From Clostridia bacterium (GTDB lineage Bacteria; Bacillota_A; Clostridia; Christensenellales; Aristaeellaceae): 32,081 nt of DNA. Position numbers and translations under genes: made by a program. The stretch covers positions 1 through 32,081 of the forward strand of contig JAGBBE010000200.1 of the NCBI GenBank assembly GCA_017938645.1, written 5' to 3'. Below are positions 8,401 to 15,056 of this stretch, piece by piece (position 1 is the first letter of the stretch; the number at the start of each line of letters is the position of its first letter). Below the pieces are notes generated by a model. It saw nothing but the letters and a program-made list of their open reading frames with translations, had not been told where the DNA came from and ran no database searches.

Positions 8401-9508
8401 GGTCTATCTGATGGTCAATGGAGTCGCCATCCGCGAGGTTGTTCTCAGCGATGCGAACAACTGGGAGTACACCTGGCCCAACATGCCAAAGTACTATGAA
8501 GACGGCGTAACGCTGGTTGAGTATGTGGTGCGCGAGGGTACGGTACCGGGTTACCTGAACCGTGTGGAAACGATCACCGAAAGCAATACCCAAACGGTCG
8601 ACTGGCTCAAATCGGATGATTTTGTCCACGGCGAAACCTATCTGATTCACAGCTATCAGGGATATCTGACTGCAAAGTCGGGCGTCATCTCCTTTGTGGG
8701 CGATGAGAATGAGGCGGCAGCCTCCACCTACAGCCGCTGGGTAGCTTCCATCAACGGCAGCGGCGACGTTACGCTGCGCAACGAAGCAGGTCAGACGCTC
8801 TACTACTCCAACTACCGTTTCCGTGCATCCTCCAGTCCGCCAAACAGCGCGCCGATGACGTACGAGGACCGTTTCTTCCGCGAGGGAAACAGCTACATGT
8901 GCAACCTTGCCAGCGACGGAACCCTCAACGCACATGTCAGGGAAAGCGCGGTGGAGTACATTCCCTACCGCATGGTGGAGATTACGGAAAACATGCCCGA
9001 AGGCGGCACGGGATTTAGAATCACCAATACGCCTGTGGGCGATATGGAAACCGTATCCCTGACGGTTAACAAGGAATGGTCCCTCGGCGTGCTGGGTACC
9101 GCGGAGATGTACGAGCATCTCACCGTAACGGTTGAATTGATGGAAAACGGCGAAGCATCCGGCATGACGGTGGATTTAAGCCTCAGAAACGGATGGTCGC
9201 ACACGTTCCAGCATCTGCCCAAGTTTGACCATGATGGAAATGAAATTTCCTACACGGTGAAGGAGGCGCAGATTGATGGCCCGTGGACTCCGCACTACGG
9301 TGAAGTGACGGCGGATCCGGGTGTGGAAAACACCTACACAACCGTTATCACCAATGTGAACACGCTCACATACATGCTGCCGGAAACCGGCGGGCATGGC
9401 GTGCAATGGTATACCCTGGGAGGCGCAGCGCTGATGATCTGCGCAGCTGTCCTGCTGGTGTATATACAAAAAAGGGAAAAAAGAAAGGAGGCCTCGTCTT
9501 CTTTCTGA
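2453..9508 (+). CDS. Giant LPETG-anchored adhesin with Cys/His repeat arrays and a CHAP domain
   Basis: Surface protein of 2351 residues, likely the pilus tip or a cell-wall adhesin. In order: an N-terminal membrane/signal segment at about 22-46; a first array of about 20 H-x-H-xxx-C motifs (about 55-475); a CHAP/NlpC-like peptidoglycan hydrolase domain (about 505-656) with Cys550 in DWCAMY and His613 in SDHVGF; a second array of 11 Cys/His units (665 to about 1146); a helical spacer; two beta-trefoil-like stretches (about 1245-1410 and 2055-2190); an InlB-like repeat (about 1417-1465); a fibro-slime/PA14-like domain (about 1706-1813, with FSGDDDVWVLVDG); a SpaA-like domain (about 1822-1945); two CNA-B domains (about 1962-2044 and 2199-2303); then LPETG at 2309-2313, a membrane segment and a basic tail. 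Start ATG follows AAGGGG. Each domain is inferred by eye. Metal binding or disulfide pairing in the arrays is possible but not shown. Confidence 0.88.
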   Translation: MDRELMLQAGKYKKRRRLRHLWKRIVSVLGCFVVFCTTYALILPAITQERETFCGLEPHLHETECYIQGTEIDHYKLICTYESLGVHQHNEDCYNEQEELTCELVDYVVHTHEAACYDEQGNFSCSIPAVPVHEHTEECYRLEGGHAHGEECHAFSRGALICQLPEEEAHAHGEGCFAPGENLLCTLEAEHVHGDACYAESAGLSCGFEQEHMHGDGCYGTGETLLCMKEENHQHTESCYAKSSELQCGYDQEHQHADNCYGPGALTCSLAENHFHDDGCFSEQTLICAETAEDHQHGDACWSERTLLCSLPEGHIHENSCYEVALLCEIPEHTHADCYAEPTLVCEKEEHHQHDASCFETVLLCETDEHLHSDACAAPRELICTVPEGHVHTAECYEQLLICQRPETMGHIHSDACYEQLVEWVCTLEEVPGEPVLDCTLHEVPVHVHNETCYHPVYVSVLECTTEEHVHGLMCYSNPEADVETQREWERTFAHVELTEIWETDVLAIAASQLGYHESTDNYIVLEDGETTRGYTRYGAWYGAPYSDWCAMYASFCLHYAQVEGMPLEAHCQKWIWALSEPEVDLYRTTEEYRPKPGDLIFFDYDEDDRSDHVGFVVEISDVIKTIEGNSDDRVRNVTYELDDETIMGYGLIPEILNQLPDEPVEYYCGSEEHAHNEQCVDAEGVLICEVAEHTHDENCLVEPEPEEPEQPVEYCCGSEEHAHNEQCVDAEGVLICEVAEHTHDESCFVEPETEEPEQPVEYYCGSEEHAHNEQCVDTEGVLICEVAEHTHDENCFVEPEPEEPEQLVEYYCGFEEHTHIEQCVDAEGIFICELTEHTHDETCLSAPAPLPQYFCGLEEHAHGEQCLDSEGNFICELTEHTHEEACLIAPEPTPEYFCGLEEHAHGEQCLDSEGNFICTLTEHAHDETCFNAPAPPPEYFCGLEEHAHGEQCLDSEGNFICELTEHTHDESCCELVHIKSPHQLVCLLEEHAHGEQCLDAEGNFICTLEEHTHDDSCYEDVHIKSPRQLVCKMEEHAHSEQCLDAEGNFICALLEHVHDDNCYAELPLIEFICGLDEHLHTAECYNEANELVCTTPEHIHDELCKPEDGYYCGLRSHAHAEECYDENGNLICEREAHAHDIACTADLSAFSQDLRRQIREVILMVDELPTADAIDERIDEYEAVGDYEGEEIWLTKIYQQVQKTYRAYALLPSEAQEAVIGREKLLEMEYIWAAMPLVDTVIGKTIAYNSSMFTENAMFVVYTQGSDGQYYAFDGNGNAVLLVIDSDGTITANVDDKDILLWSFESTGGSNYRIRNAATGRYMHAYTNNGSAVTTSGNYSSALVAAGNGARVRSNSDYAYLDTASRVFRATNREANGAIYSFGVTYQNYVWLDGTNGGLMSLAGSPDKAYVVGGDTFTLPTTWDSPSKYNYRLRGWYDVINKEYYPPGAEVEVTGNMVFYADWVAATYNIGQNNAQVANTVSTNEFITTRVFDYSTMFNTMSTTANVTVSGSGHSETWSMSDDPNSPGFIFRDWDQGSQDISYPANLTSVNNNGDVYPGLYSAERADLLFDPNTSFDPYSGTGIPGKQYLGTADHLFQHGTDPNEEEHYGYYYYDSHYNAASFHKDRGRFYVYDYLERTSDSSTTHSDFLPFNSPYENTNGKTVPTYSYDGLQGEYSGTTHYMYDAKYTGNGSAADHVGTNYWFGLSIDMDFYLPNKPGTTDEEGTPANQSVYGHDMVFDFSGDDDVWVLVDGQLVLDIGGIHGDERGTINFTTGEVTVNDSQTGSVTYLNPGSHRLTIYYLERGSSMSNCKIRFNLSPRYSLTLQKEDVLTRDMLNGAQFSIYTDAECTTPAELWVSQSSHDRGDAPTNVFTVTNGKTVMWGLAAGNTYYLKETRPPENREETVHGIVVMKLNNQGQATYSVVPDHGALSGGFTVHGYRIDLEEQEAYLVITNGTNVTGTTDVYVRKRWDDSLDHSNDAVTVYLMVNGVAIREVVLSDANNWEYTWPNMPKYYEDGVTLVEYVVREGTVPGYLNRVETITESNTQTVDWLKSDDFVHGETYLIHSYQGYLTAKSGVISFVGDENEAAASTYSRWVASINGSGDVTLRNEAGQTLYYSNYRFRASSSPPNSAPMTYEDRFFREGNSYMCNLASDGTLNAHVRESAVEYIPYRMVEITENMPEGGTGFRITNTPVGDMETVSLTVNKEWSLGVLGTAEMYEHLTVTVELMENGEASGMTVDLSLRNGWSHTFQHLPKFDHDGNEISYTVKEAQIDGPWTPHYGEVTADPGVENTYTTVITNVNTLTYMLPETGGHGVQWYTLGGAALMICAAVLLVYIQKREKRKEASSSF
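2609..3880 (+). repeat. First Cys/His repeat array inside the adhesin gene
   Basis: About 20 copies of a degenerate motif, Cys-x2-3-(Glu/Pro)-x-His-x-His-xxx-Cys, every 18-30 residues, for example HLHETEC, HQHTESC, HVHTAEC and HVHGLMC. The DNA copies are diverged, so this is an old repeat array held at protein level. Confidence 0.8.
4445..5890 (+). repeat. Second Cys/His repeat array, 11 units, with near-identical 144-bp tandem copies
   Basis: Units start at 4445, 4589, 4733, 4877, 5009, 5138, 5267, 5402, 5537, 5663 and 5780. The first three are exactly 144 bp and nearly identical in DNA. Each encodes a pattern of Y-x-C-G, EEHAHxEQC, an Ile-Cys, then EHTHDExC, followed by a Pro/Glu-rich linker in the early units. 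The near-identical copies suggest recent expansion by slippage or recombination, so copy number may vary between strains. Confidence 0.85.
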
Positions 9509-9559
9509 TTCTCACCCCGGATAAGTAATCAAAAAACCAAAGAAGAAAGGAAAAAGATC

Positions 9560-11071
9560 ATGAAAAACCTGAAAAAACTCGCAGCTCTGGTTCTCTCTCT
9601 GATGATGATTCTTTCTCTGACCACCTCGATCGCCGATGAGGCCGATGGCACCATCACCATCAACGGCATCATTGGCACCGTAAACCCTGGCGACAAGACT
9701 CCTGTTTACGAAATCTACAAACTGCTGGACCTGGAAAGCTACGACGCAGCAGGCAAGAATTACGCTTACAAGGTCAATTCCGCATGGATGGCCTTCTTCG
9801 CAACCGATGAAGCCAAGGCTTACTTCACCATTGACGAGAGCGGTTACGCCACTTGGAGCGCTGCTGAGGATGACGCCACGGTCGCAGCTTTTGCCAAGCT
9901 TGCTCTGGCCTATGCTCAGGAAAATGGCATTGATCCCGTGAAGAGCAGCTCCGTTGAAGGCGATTTTGTGATTTCTGAAGGTTCTGGTACCTTCTCTGGT
10001 CTGGAACTGGGCTACTACCTCATCGATTCCACCGTTGGCGCCCTGTGCGGCTTGACCACCACCAACCCGAATGCTTCCATTCAGGCCAAGAACGAGCGTC
10101 CTATCATCGACAAAACCGTTCAGGAAGACTCCACCACCCAGTGGGGCGACAGCAACACTGCTGACATGGGCCAGACCGTCAACTTCGCTACCACCATCCA
10201 CGTACATGCCGGCGCCCAGAACTTCGTGCTGCACGATAAGATGAGCGAAGGCCTGACCTTCCAGAAGATTGACAAGATCGAGTACATCGATCCCGACTCT
10301 AGCGAAACCACCAATCCCATTGTTCCTGAGGCTGACTATGAAGTGGTCACCACCGGTCTGACCGATGACTGCACCTTTGAAATCCACTTCTCCGACAGCT
10401 TCTGCGATTCTCTGCAGAAGAACGACAAGGTTGTTGTTTACTACAGCGCAATGCTCAACCGCAATGCTGTTGTTGCTGACGCTATTGCTGAGGATAATGG
10501 CAACCCCAACGAATCCTGGCTTGAGTTCGGTGAAGAAAACTACACCAGCCACGACAAGACCAACACCTACACCTTCGGCTTCGACCTGATCAAGACCGAC
10601 AGCCAGCACAAGCTCATCAACGGCGCTGAATTCAGAATTTATGACGCTGCTACCGAAGGCAATGAAATTGCTGTTGTTCAGCTGGAAATCGATGGTGAAG
10701 TTGTTGAGGGTACCTATCGCCGCGCAAGAGCCGACGAAACCGGCGTGCCCATCGTTGTGAAGGACGGCAAGGCCCGTGTTGTTGGTTTCGATAACGGCAC
10801 TTACTATCTGCAGGAAACCAAAACCCCTGCCGGCTACAACTCCCTGAGCGCACGTCACAAGTTCACGATCTCTGACGCCAGCCTCAATGCGACCTTCAAT
10901 AACGACATCTACTCCACCGGCTCCGGTGTGCACGTTGTCAACAAGTCCGGCACCATGCTGCCTGAGACCGGCGGCATCGGCACCACGCTGTTCTACGTCA
11001 TCGGCGGCGTTCTCGTTGTCGGCGCTGTGGTTCTGCTCATCACCAAGAAGCGCATGCAGTCTATGGACTAA
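9560..11071 (+). CDS. Major pilin subunit (SpaH/EbpB-like, LPETG)
   Basis: Shaft subunit of a sortase-assembled pilus, 503 residues. Features in order: a Sec signal peptide (about 1-25); an N-terminal domain starting with YEIYKLLDL; a pilin-motif region at about 174-186 with Lys177 in QAKNERP, the place of the YPKN lysine that sortase C joins to the next subunit; an isopeptide-type middle domain (about 185-330); a SpaA-like domain (about 345-460) with ETKTPAGYN; and a sorting signal LPETG at about 469-473, then a membrane segment and a KKR tail. The lysine assignment is by motif position and needs a test, since the residues before it are QA and not YP. It lies 51 bp after the adhesin and is probably the most expressed gene of the island, judging from its C-rich, regular codon use. 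The pilin call is firm. Confidence 0.9.
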   Translation: MKNLKKLAALVLSLMMILSLTTSIADEADGTITINGIIGTVNPGDKTPVYEIYKLLDLESYDAAGKNYAYKVNSAWMAFFATDEAKAYFTIDESGYATWSAAEDDATVAAFAKLALAYAQENGIDPVKSSSVEGDFVISEGSGTFSGLELGYYLIDSTVGALCGLTTTNPNASIQAKNERPIIDKTVQEDSTTQWGDSNTADMGQTVNFATTIHVHAGAQNFVLHDKMSEGLTFQKIDKIEYIDPDSSETTNPIVPEADYEVVTTGLTDDCTFEIHFSDSFCDSLQKNDKVVVYYSAMLNRNAVVADAIAEDNGNPNESWLEFGEENYTSHDKTNTYTFGFDLIKTDSQHKLINGAEFRIYDAATEGNEIAVVQLEIDGEVVEGTYRRARADETGVPIVVKDGKARVVGFDNGTYYLQETKTPAGYNSLSARHKFTISDASLNATFNNDIYSTGSGVHVVNKSGTMLPETGGIGTTLFYVIGGVLVVGAVVLLITKKRMQSMD

Positions 11072-11095
11072 TCGTCCCGGATGTGACTGATTTGA

Positions 11096-11121
11096 GTCGG
11101 AGGGGCTTCGGCCCCTCCGAC
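11096..11121 (+). promoter_or_regulatory. GC-rich hairpin with UUCG loop between major pilin and sortase C
   Basis: An 11-bp perfect stem, GTCGGAGGGGC pairing with GCCCCTCCGAC, closes on a cUUCGg tetraloop. No T-tract follows, so it is not a standard intrinsic terminator. It may protect the 3' end of the pilin mRNA or reduce read-through into the sortase genes, giving more pilin than sortase. Confidence 0.6.
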
Positions 11122-11158
11122 ACATCCCCATAAAATCTGATGGAAGGAGGCGCCTGCA

Positions 11159-12019
11159 ATGAAGAAAAAGAAAAAAAGCCGCATGGCAACCGTGCTGCTG
11201 ATGTTTGCTTTTCTGGCTGGAATGGCGCTGCTGCTCTATCCTTCCGTCAGCGATTACTGGAACTCCTTCCGCCAGTCTCAGGTGATTGCCAACTATGCCG
11301 AGGAACTCAGCCACATCGATGACGAACGCTATCAGCAGTTCATCGACGATGCGCGCGAGTTTAATGCCAATCTTCTCAAGCGCACCAATGAATATCGCCT
11401 CGATGAGGAACAGCTGGAGCAGTATGAACAGCTGCTCAACGTTTCCGGCATCGGCGCAATGGGATACATCGAGATCCCGTCCATCGCCTGCACAATTCCC
11501 ATCTACCACGGAACCTCGGACGCCGTGCTTCAGATTGCGGTGGGTCATCTGGAGTGGACCAGCCTGCCTGTCGGCGGCGAAAGTACTCACTGTGTTCTCT
11601 CCGGGCACCGTGGACTGCCCAGCGCCAAGCTGTTCACCGACCTGGACAAGGTTATGGTGGGCGATCTGTTTATGCTGCGCATTCTGGATGAAATTCTGAC
11701 CTACGAAGTGGATCAGATTCTGATCGTCGAACCTCATGTAACCGAAAATCTTCTGATTGAGCCGGGCAAGGACTATTGCTCCCTTGTCACCTGTACGCCC
11801 TACGGCATCAATACCCACAGGCTTCTGGTGCGCGGTCACCGCGTTGCCAATGTTGAAAAAGCGAAAAAAATTCGCGTCACTGCCGACGCGATTCAGATAG
11901 ATCCTCTGCTGGTTGCGCCCGTTGTGGCCATGCCGGTGCTGTTTGTTCTGCTGATCATGCTCATGCTTCCGCAGAAGCCCAAATATCATGGCAGGAGGGA
12001 TGATCGTGAAAATCCGTAA
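11159..12019 (+). CDS. srtC: Class C sortase (pilus polymerase)
   Basis: Membrane transpeptidase that joins pilin subunits through Lys isopeptide bonds, 286 residues. It has an N-terminal membrane segment (about 9-29), a sortase domain starting near MGYIEIPSI (about 101-109), catalytic His150 in SGHRGLPSA, Cys212 in LVTCTPYG, Arg221 in THRLLVRGHR, and a C-terminal membrane segment (about 248-271), which is the usual class C layout. The Asp-Pro-aromatic lid motif expected before the catalytic domain is not seen in residues 40-100. GGAGG lies upstream of the ATG. It follows the major pilin and overlaps the next gene, so the partners are clear. Class is assigned from architecture and motifs. Confidence 0.9.
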   Translation: MKKKKKSRMATVLLMFAFLAGMALLLYPSVSDYWNSFRQSQVIANYAEELSHIDDERYQQFIDDAREFNANLLKRTNEYRLDEEQLEQYEQLLNVSGIGAMGYIEIPSIACTIPIYHGTSDAVLQIAVGHLEWTSLPVGGESTHCVLSGHRGLPSAKLFTDLDKVMVGDLFMLRILDEILTYEVDQILIVEPHVTENLLIEPGKDYCSLVTCTPYGINTHRLLVRGHRVANVEKAKKIRVTADAIQIDPLLVAPVVAMPVLFVLLIMLMLPQKPKYHGRRDDRENP

Positions 12020-13055
12020 ATATGCCATCCTTCTGCTGCTGGTTATGCTTGTATCTGTACCGCTGACGTCGTTTACCATTGAAGCGCCCGATCCTGCCCG
12101 CAATGTGGGCATCAGCCTGTTTTATAAAAACGGGACGCAAAAGGTGTCCGGAGCACAGTTTGATCTGTATCTGGTCGCACAGGCCGGAAGTGACGGATGG
12201 GATCTGGTTGATCCATTCGACAACTACTCCATCAGCCTTGATGGCGATATGAGCGGTCTGGCATCCACGCTGGAAGGCTATGTTCTGCGCGACAGGCTTA
12301 CGCCCACTCAAGGCGGCAGAACCAATGTCAATGGCTTCCTGCGCCTGCCTGCACAGGCGGGTACGCTCAAACACGGACTGTATCTGCTCGTTGCGCGTGA
12401 TCACGAGCAGGATGGAAAAATCTATTATGCACAGCCGGTGATGCTTCAGCTTCCCGGATTGTCCGAAGATGGGACGAAGTGGAAGTATGACCTGCTGGTC
12501 AACATCAAGTTTGAAACCGATGAAAACCCTGATGATCCGCTGTACGTGACCCGAAAGGTGCTCAAGGCATGGGATGATCCGGGTCACGAGACGGAACGTC
12601 CTCAAGAGGTTGTTGTTCAGCTGTTCAAGGATGGTGAACTCTACGACACCGTAACGCTCAATGCGCAAAATACATGGCGCTGGCAGTGGACAGAGCTGGA
12701 TGCGCACAGTCGCTGGCATCTGGTGGAAAAAGACGTGGAAAATTACACGGCAACGGTTACACAGGAGGGCATCACGTTCCTTGTGACCAACAAGTACAAA
12801 AAGCCGGAAACCACGCCCACGCCACCCGGCATGACGCCGACGCCCACGCCACCTGGCATGACACCGACGCCCACAACCGTGCCTACAGCAACCCCCACGC
12901 CGGTACCGACGGCTACTCCGACGCCAAAGCCCAGTCAGCCCACGCTTCCGCAAACGGGTCAGTTGTGGTGGCCGGTTCCCTTGATGGTATGCGCAGGACT
13001 GCTGTTGATTGTGGTGGGACTGCTGCGACGCAGGAGTGAAGAATATGAGGAATAG
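12006..13055 (+). CDS. Minor pilin with CNA-B domain, Pro/Thr stalk and LPQTG signal
   Basis: Probable basal pilin anchoring the fibre to the wall, 349 residues. Start GTG 12006 was chosen because GGAGGG sits 6 nt upstream and the product then begins with a clean signal peptide (about 1-27); ATG codons at 11988 and 12000 are in the same frame but lie at or before the ribosome site. Domains: a SpaA-like N-terminal domain (about 30-175, with VSGAQFDLYLV), a CNA-B domain (about 180-262), a Pro/Thr-rich stalk (about 268-313) and LPQTG at 314-318, then a membrane segment and a charged tail. It overlaps the sortase C gene by 14 bp and the next sortase by 11 bp, pointing to coupled translation. The Pro-rich stalk, suited to crossing the wall, supports the basal role, which remains inferred. 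Confidence 0.85.
   Translation: MKIRKYAILLLLVMLVSVPLTSFTIEAPDPARNVGISLFYKNGTQKVSGAQFDLYLVAQAGSDGWDLVDPFDNYSISLDGDMSGLASTLEGYVLRDRLTPTQGGRTNVNGFLRLPAQAGTLKHGLYLLVARDHEQDGKIYYAQPVMLQLPGLSEDGTKWKYDLLVNIKFETDENPDDPLYVTRKVLKAWDDPGHETERPQEVVVQLFKDGELYDTVTLNAQNTWRWQWTELDAHSRWHLVEKDVENYTATVTQEGITFLVTNKYKKPETTPTPPGMTPTPTPPGMTPTPTTVPTATPTPVPTATPTPKPSQPTLPQTGQLWWPVPLMVCAGLLLIVVGLLRRRSEEYEE
12813..12866 (+). repeat. Two 27-bp tandem repeats coding for the Pro/Thr stalk
   Basis: Copies at 12813-12839 and 12840-12866 differ at a few third positions and encode TPTPPGMTP twice. The stalk then continues with imperfect Thr-Pro repeats to about 12940. Its length may vary between strains. Confidence 0.75.
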
Positions 13056-13770
13056 GAAAGGACGGCTGCTGATCTGGGCTGGCTGCCTGCTTCTGTTTGC
13101 CGCTGCTGCGCTCACAGGCTACAATGTACTGGACGAAATGCGGGCTGCGAAAAGCGCTGAAGAGGCTGCACTGGGGCTGGAAACGCTTGTAGGCATCCCG
13201 AAGGATGTCGGGAACGTCCTTTCTGCTCATGTGGATATCAGCATTCCCAGCCTTCCGGATGATGAAACGCAGACCGTAAGCATCACGATTCCGGAACAGG
13301 AAATGGCTGAACCGGATCAGATACGGACGCTTCCGGAAATCGAGATTCCGGATTATATTCTCAATCCCCGCATGGACATGCCGGTTGTGCGCTATGAGGA
13401 TCAGGACTATATCGGCCTGCTTGAAATCCCTGCGCTGGGACTCAAACTGCCCGTGATGAGCGAGTGGTCTTATCCCAGACTCAAAAAAGCGCCGTGCCGC
13501 TACACCGGCACAGCATATCTGGACAATCTGGTGATTTCCGCGCATAATTACGAGCGGCATTTCGGCAGGCTGAAGGAACTGCGCGAAGGCAGCCGCGTCA
13601 TGTTTACCGATGCGGATGGCAACCGCTTCAGCTATCGGGTTGTGCTGATTGAAACCCTCATGCCCACCGATATCCGGGATATGACCAGCGGAGAATTTGA
13701 TCTGACGCTGTTTACCTGTACCGTTGGCGGCAAGCACCGCGTGACGGTAAGATGCGACAAAATGGAATAA
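13045..13770 (+). CDS. Second sortase of the pilus island
   Basis: Membrane-bound sortase of 241 residues, likely the enzyme that attaches the finished pilus or the LPETG/LPQTG proteins to the wall. ATG 13045 is chosen over an upstream codon at 13009 because AGGAG lies at 13032-13036 and the product then begins with a basic stretch and a membrane segment (about 7-25). Catalytic residues by motif are His167 in VISAHNYERHFG, Cys225 in LFTCTVGG, and Arg232. A long linker rich in Pro and Glu precedes the catalytic part. Only one membrane segment is present, unlike the class C enzyme next door. The exact class (A-, B- or D-like) cannot be settled by eye. It overlaps the minor pilin gene by 11 bp. 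Confidence 0.85.
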   Translation: MRNRKGRLLIWAGCLLLFAAAALTGYNVLDEMRAAKSAEEAALGLETLVGIPKDVGNVLSAHVDISIPSLPDDETQTVSITIPEQEMAEPDQIRTLPEIEIPDYILNPRMDMPVVRYEDQDYIGLLEIPALGLKLPVMSEWSYPRLKKAPCRYTGTAYLDNLVISAHNYERHFGRLKELREGSRVMFTDADGNRFSYRVVLIETLMPTDIRDMTSGEFDLTLFTCTVGGKHRVTVRCDKME

Positions 13771-13772
13771 TC

Positions 13773-13817
13773 AAAAAACAGGAGCGCTTCCAAGTGAAAG
13801 AAGCGCTCCTGTTTTTT
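13773..13817. terminator. Bidirectional terminator between the pilus island and the sugar kinase gene
   Basis: An 18-bp perfect stem (13773-13790 with 13800-13817) has an A6 run on one side and a T6 run on the other, so it can stop transcription on both strands. It separates the convergent genes ending at 13770 and 13823. Confidence 0.9.
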
Positions 13818-13822
13818 GCGTA

Positions 13823-14911
13823 TTACCGCTTGATATCGTAGTTCATGTTCATCAGATTCTTGATGGATTCCACATCGTCGGTGATGTTTGCGTCGCCGTG
13901 GATGGTGTGCTTGATCACGCTGGAGGCCACCGCGAAGTTAATCATGTCCATGGGACGGTAGCCGTGCATCATGGCGTAGATCAGGCCGCTGGCAAAGGCG
14001 TCGCCGCCGCCCACGCGGTCAAGAATGTTGAAGGTGAACAGCTTGCTTTCGAAGGTATGACCCTGATACCACATGAAAGCCTTCAGGCTGTTTTCGCTGC
14101 CGCTGTGGGCATAGCGCACGTGGCGGGCGATGCATTTGAGGTTGGGATAACGTTCCACAAAGCGCTGGAATACCTCGTCCTGCTGCTCGTAGCTGGGCTG
14201 CAGCGGCACGCCGTCCTTCCAGTCACCCTTGGAATGGTCGTTTTCATCCTTCCAGAGATGATAGGGCTCAATGCCAAACAGCACCGTGATGTAAGGAAGG
14301 CACTCGGTGCAGAAATCGCGTGCAGCTTCCCATGTCCACAGGCGGCTGCGGAAGTTGCCGTCAAAGCTGATGGTCATGTTCTTGGCGTGCGCGGTCTTGA
14401 GCAGATCCATGATCAGCTTGGGACAGTTGCCGCCCACGGCAGGCGTGATGCCGCTCAGGTGCAGCCAGTCAAAGCCGTCCAGAAGAGCGTCCAGATCCAC
14501 GTTGGAGAAATCGTACTCGGTGATGGCGCTGTGCTTGCGGCCGTAGGTGACTTTGCTGGCGCGGATGCCATAGCCGGTTTCCAGATAGTAAGTGCCCAGC
14601 CGGTGTGTGGGCGTTTCGGCATGGGAGGAGAGAATCACAGGCGTGCAGTGCACGTCGTTGGAACGCAGCCAGCGCACGGCACTTTTGCCAAGACTGTTGT
14701 TGGGCACAACGCTGAAAAAAGTGCTGTCGATGCCGAGATTGGCCAGAGCCAGAGCAATATTGGCTTCGCTGCCGCCGTAGCTGGCGTCAAAATTATTCGC
14801 CATGCGGATTTTTTCGTAGTTGGGAGGGGTGAGACGCAGCATGATTTCACCAACGGTGATGAACTTCTGCGGGCTTTTCTGGTTTCTGAGCAGAGGGTTG
14901 TTGTGTTCCAT
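13823..14911 (-). CDS. kdgK: PfkB-family sugar kinase, probably 2-keto-3-deoxygluconate kinase
   Basis: Cytoplasmic kinase of 362 residues that would phosphorylate KDG from uronate or pectin breakdown to KDPG. The start is ATG 14911, with AAAGGAGG upstream; codons upstream in frame run through the promoter. The ribokinase/PfkB pattern is clear: an N-terminal GGSEANIALALANLG substrate-binding stretch and the C-terminal DRVGGGDAFASGLIY motif with the catalytic Asp. It resembles the long Firmicutes KdgK type, with the segment ISFDGNFRSRLW. No KDPG aldolase or uronate isomerase lies next to it, so the substrate is inferred from overall similarity; another 2-keto-sugar or fructose-like substrate is possible. 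It is transcribed alone, from its own promoter to a shared terminator. Confidence 0.82.
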   Translation of the reverse strand: MEHNNPLLRNQKSPQKFITVGEIMLRLTPPNYEKIRMANNFDASYGGSEANIALALANLGIDSTFFSVVPNNSLGKSAVRWLRSNDVHCTPVILSSHAETPTHRLGTYYLETGYGIRASKVTYGRKHSAITEYDFSNVDLDALLDGFDWLHLSGITPAVGGNCPKLIMDLLKTAHAKNMTISFDGNFRSRLWTWEAARDFCTECLPYITVLFGIEPYHLWKDENDHSKGDWKDGVPLQPSYEQQDEVFQRFVERYPNLKCIARHVRYAHSGSENSLKAFMWYQGHTFESKLFTFNILDRVGGGDAFASGLIYAMMHGYRPMDMINFAVASSVIKHTIHGDANITDDVESIKNLMNMNYDIKR

Positions 14912-14957
14912 GAATGTGCCTCCTTTGATCGGCGGGAAATGATGATGAATTTGTTTA

Positions 14958-15004
14958 TACAATAATATTGGTTCTATTGTAAGCCATTTTCCAGCTTTTT
15001 TCAA
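14958..15004 (-). promoter_or_regulatory. Promoter of the sugar kinase gene with an overlapping palindrome
   Basis: On the minus strand TTGAAA (14999-15004) and TACAAT (14976-14981) are 17 bp apart. The -10 is part of an inverted repeat, TACAATA at 14958-14964 and TATTGTA at 14975-14981, that covers the transcription start. This is the right place for a repressor operator, perhaps for a sugar-acid-responsive regulator. The promoter is well supported; the operator is inferred. Confidence 0.65.
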
Positions 15005-15009
15005 GGAAA

Positions 15010-15041
15010 AAACCCGGCCGATTTCTGAATCAGCCGGGTTT
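15010..15041 (-). terminator. Intrinsic terminator of the DegV gene
   Basis: Stem AAACCCGGC (15010-15018) with GCCGGGTTT (15033-15041); read on the minus strand the stem is followed by a run of T. It lies 15 bp after the DegV stop codon. Confidence 0.8.
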
Positions 15042-15056
15042 GATAGGGTAGGGAGA

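Noticed and set aside
11988..12005. Longer start for the minor pilin at ATG 11988
   Set aside because: The GGAGGG ribosome site lies inside this extension, and GTG 12006 gives a cleaner signal peptide.
9512..12112. An 866-codon minus-strand frame across the pilin and sortase genes
   Set aside because: It covers several well-supported + strand genes and has no family pattern; it is an antisense shadow. The same holds for the long minus frames at 19059-20879, 24409-26241 and 28375-29886.
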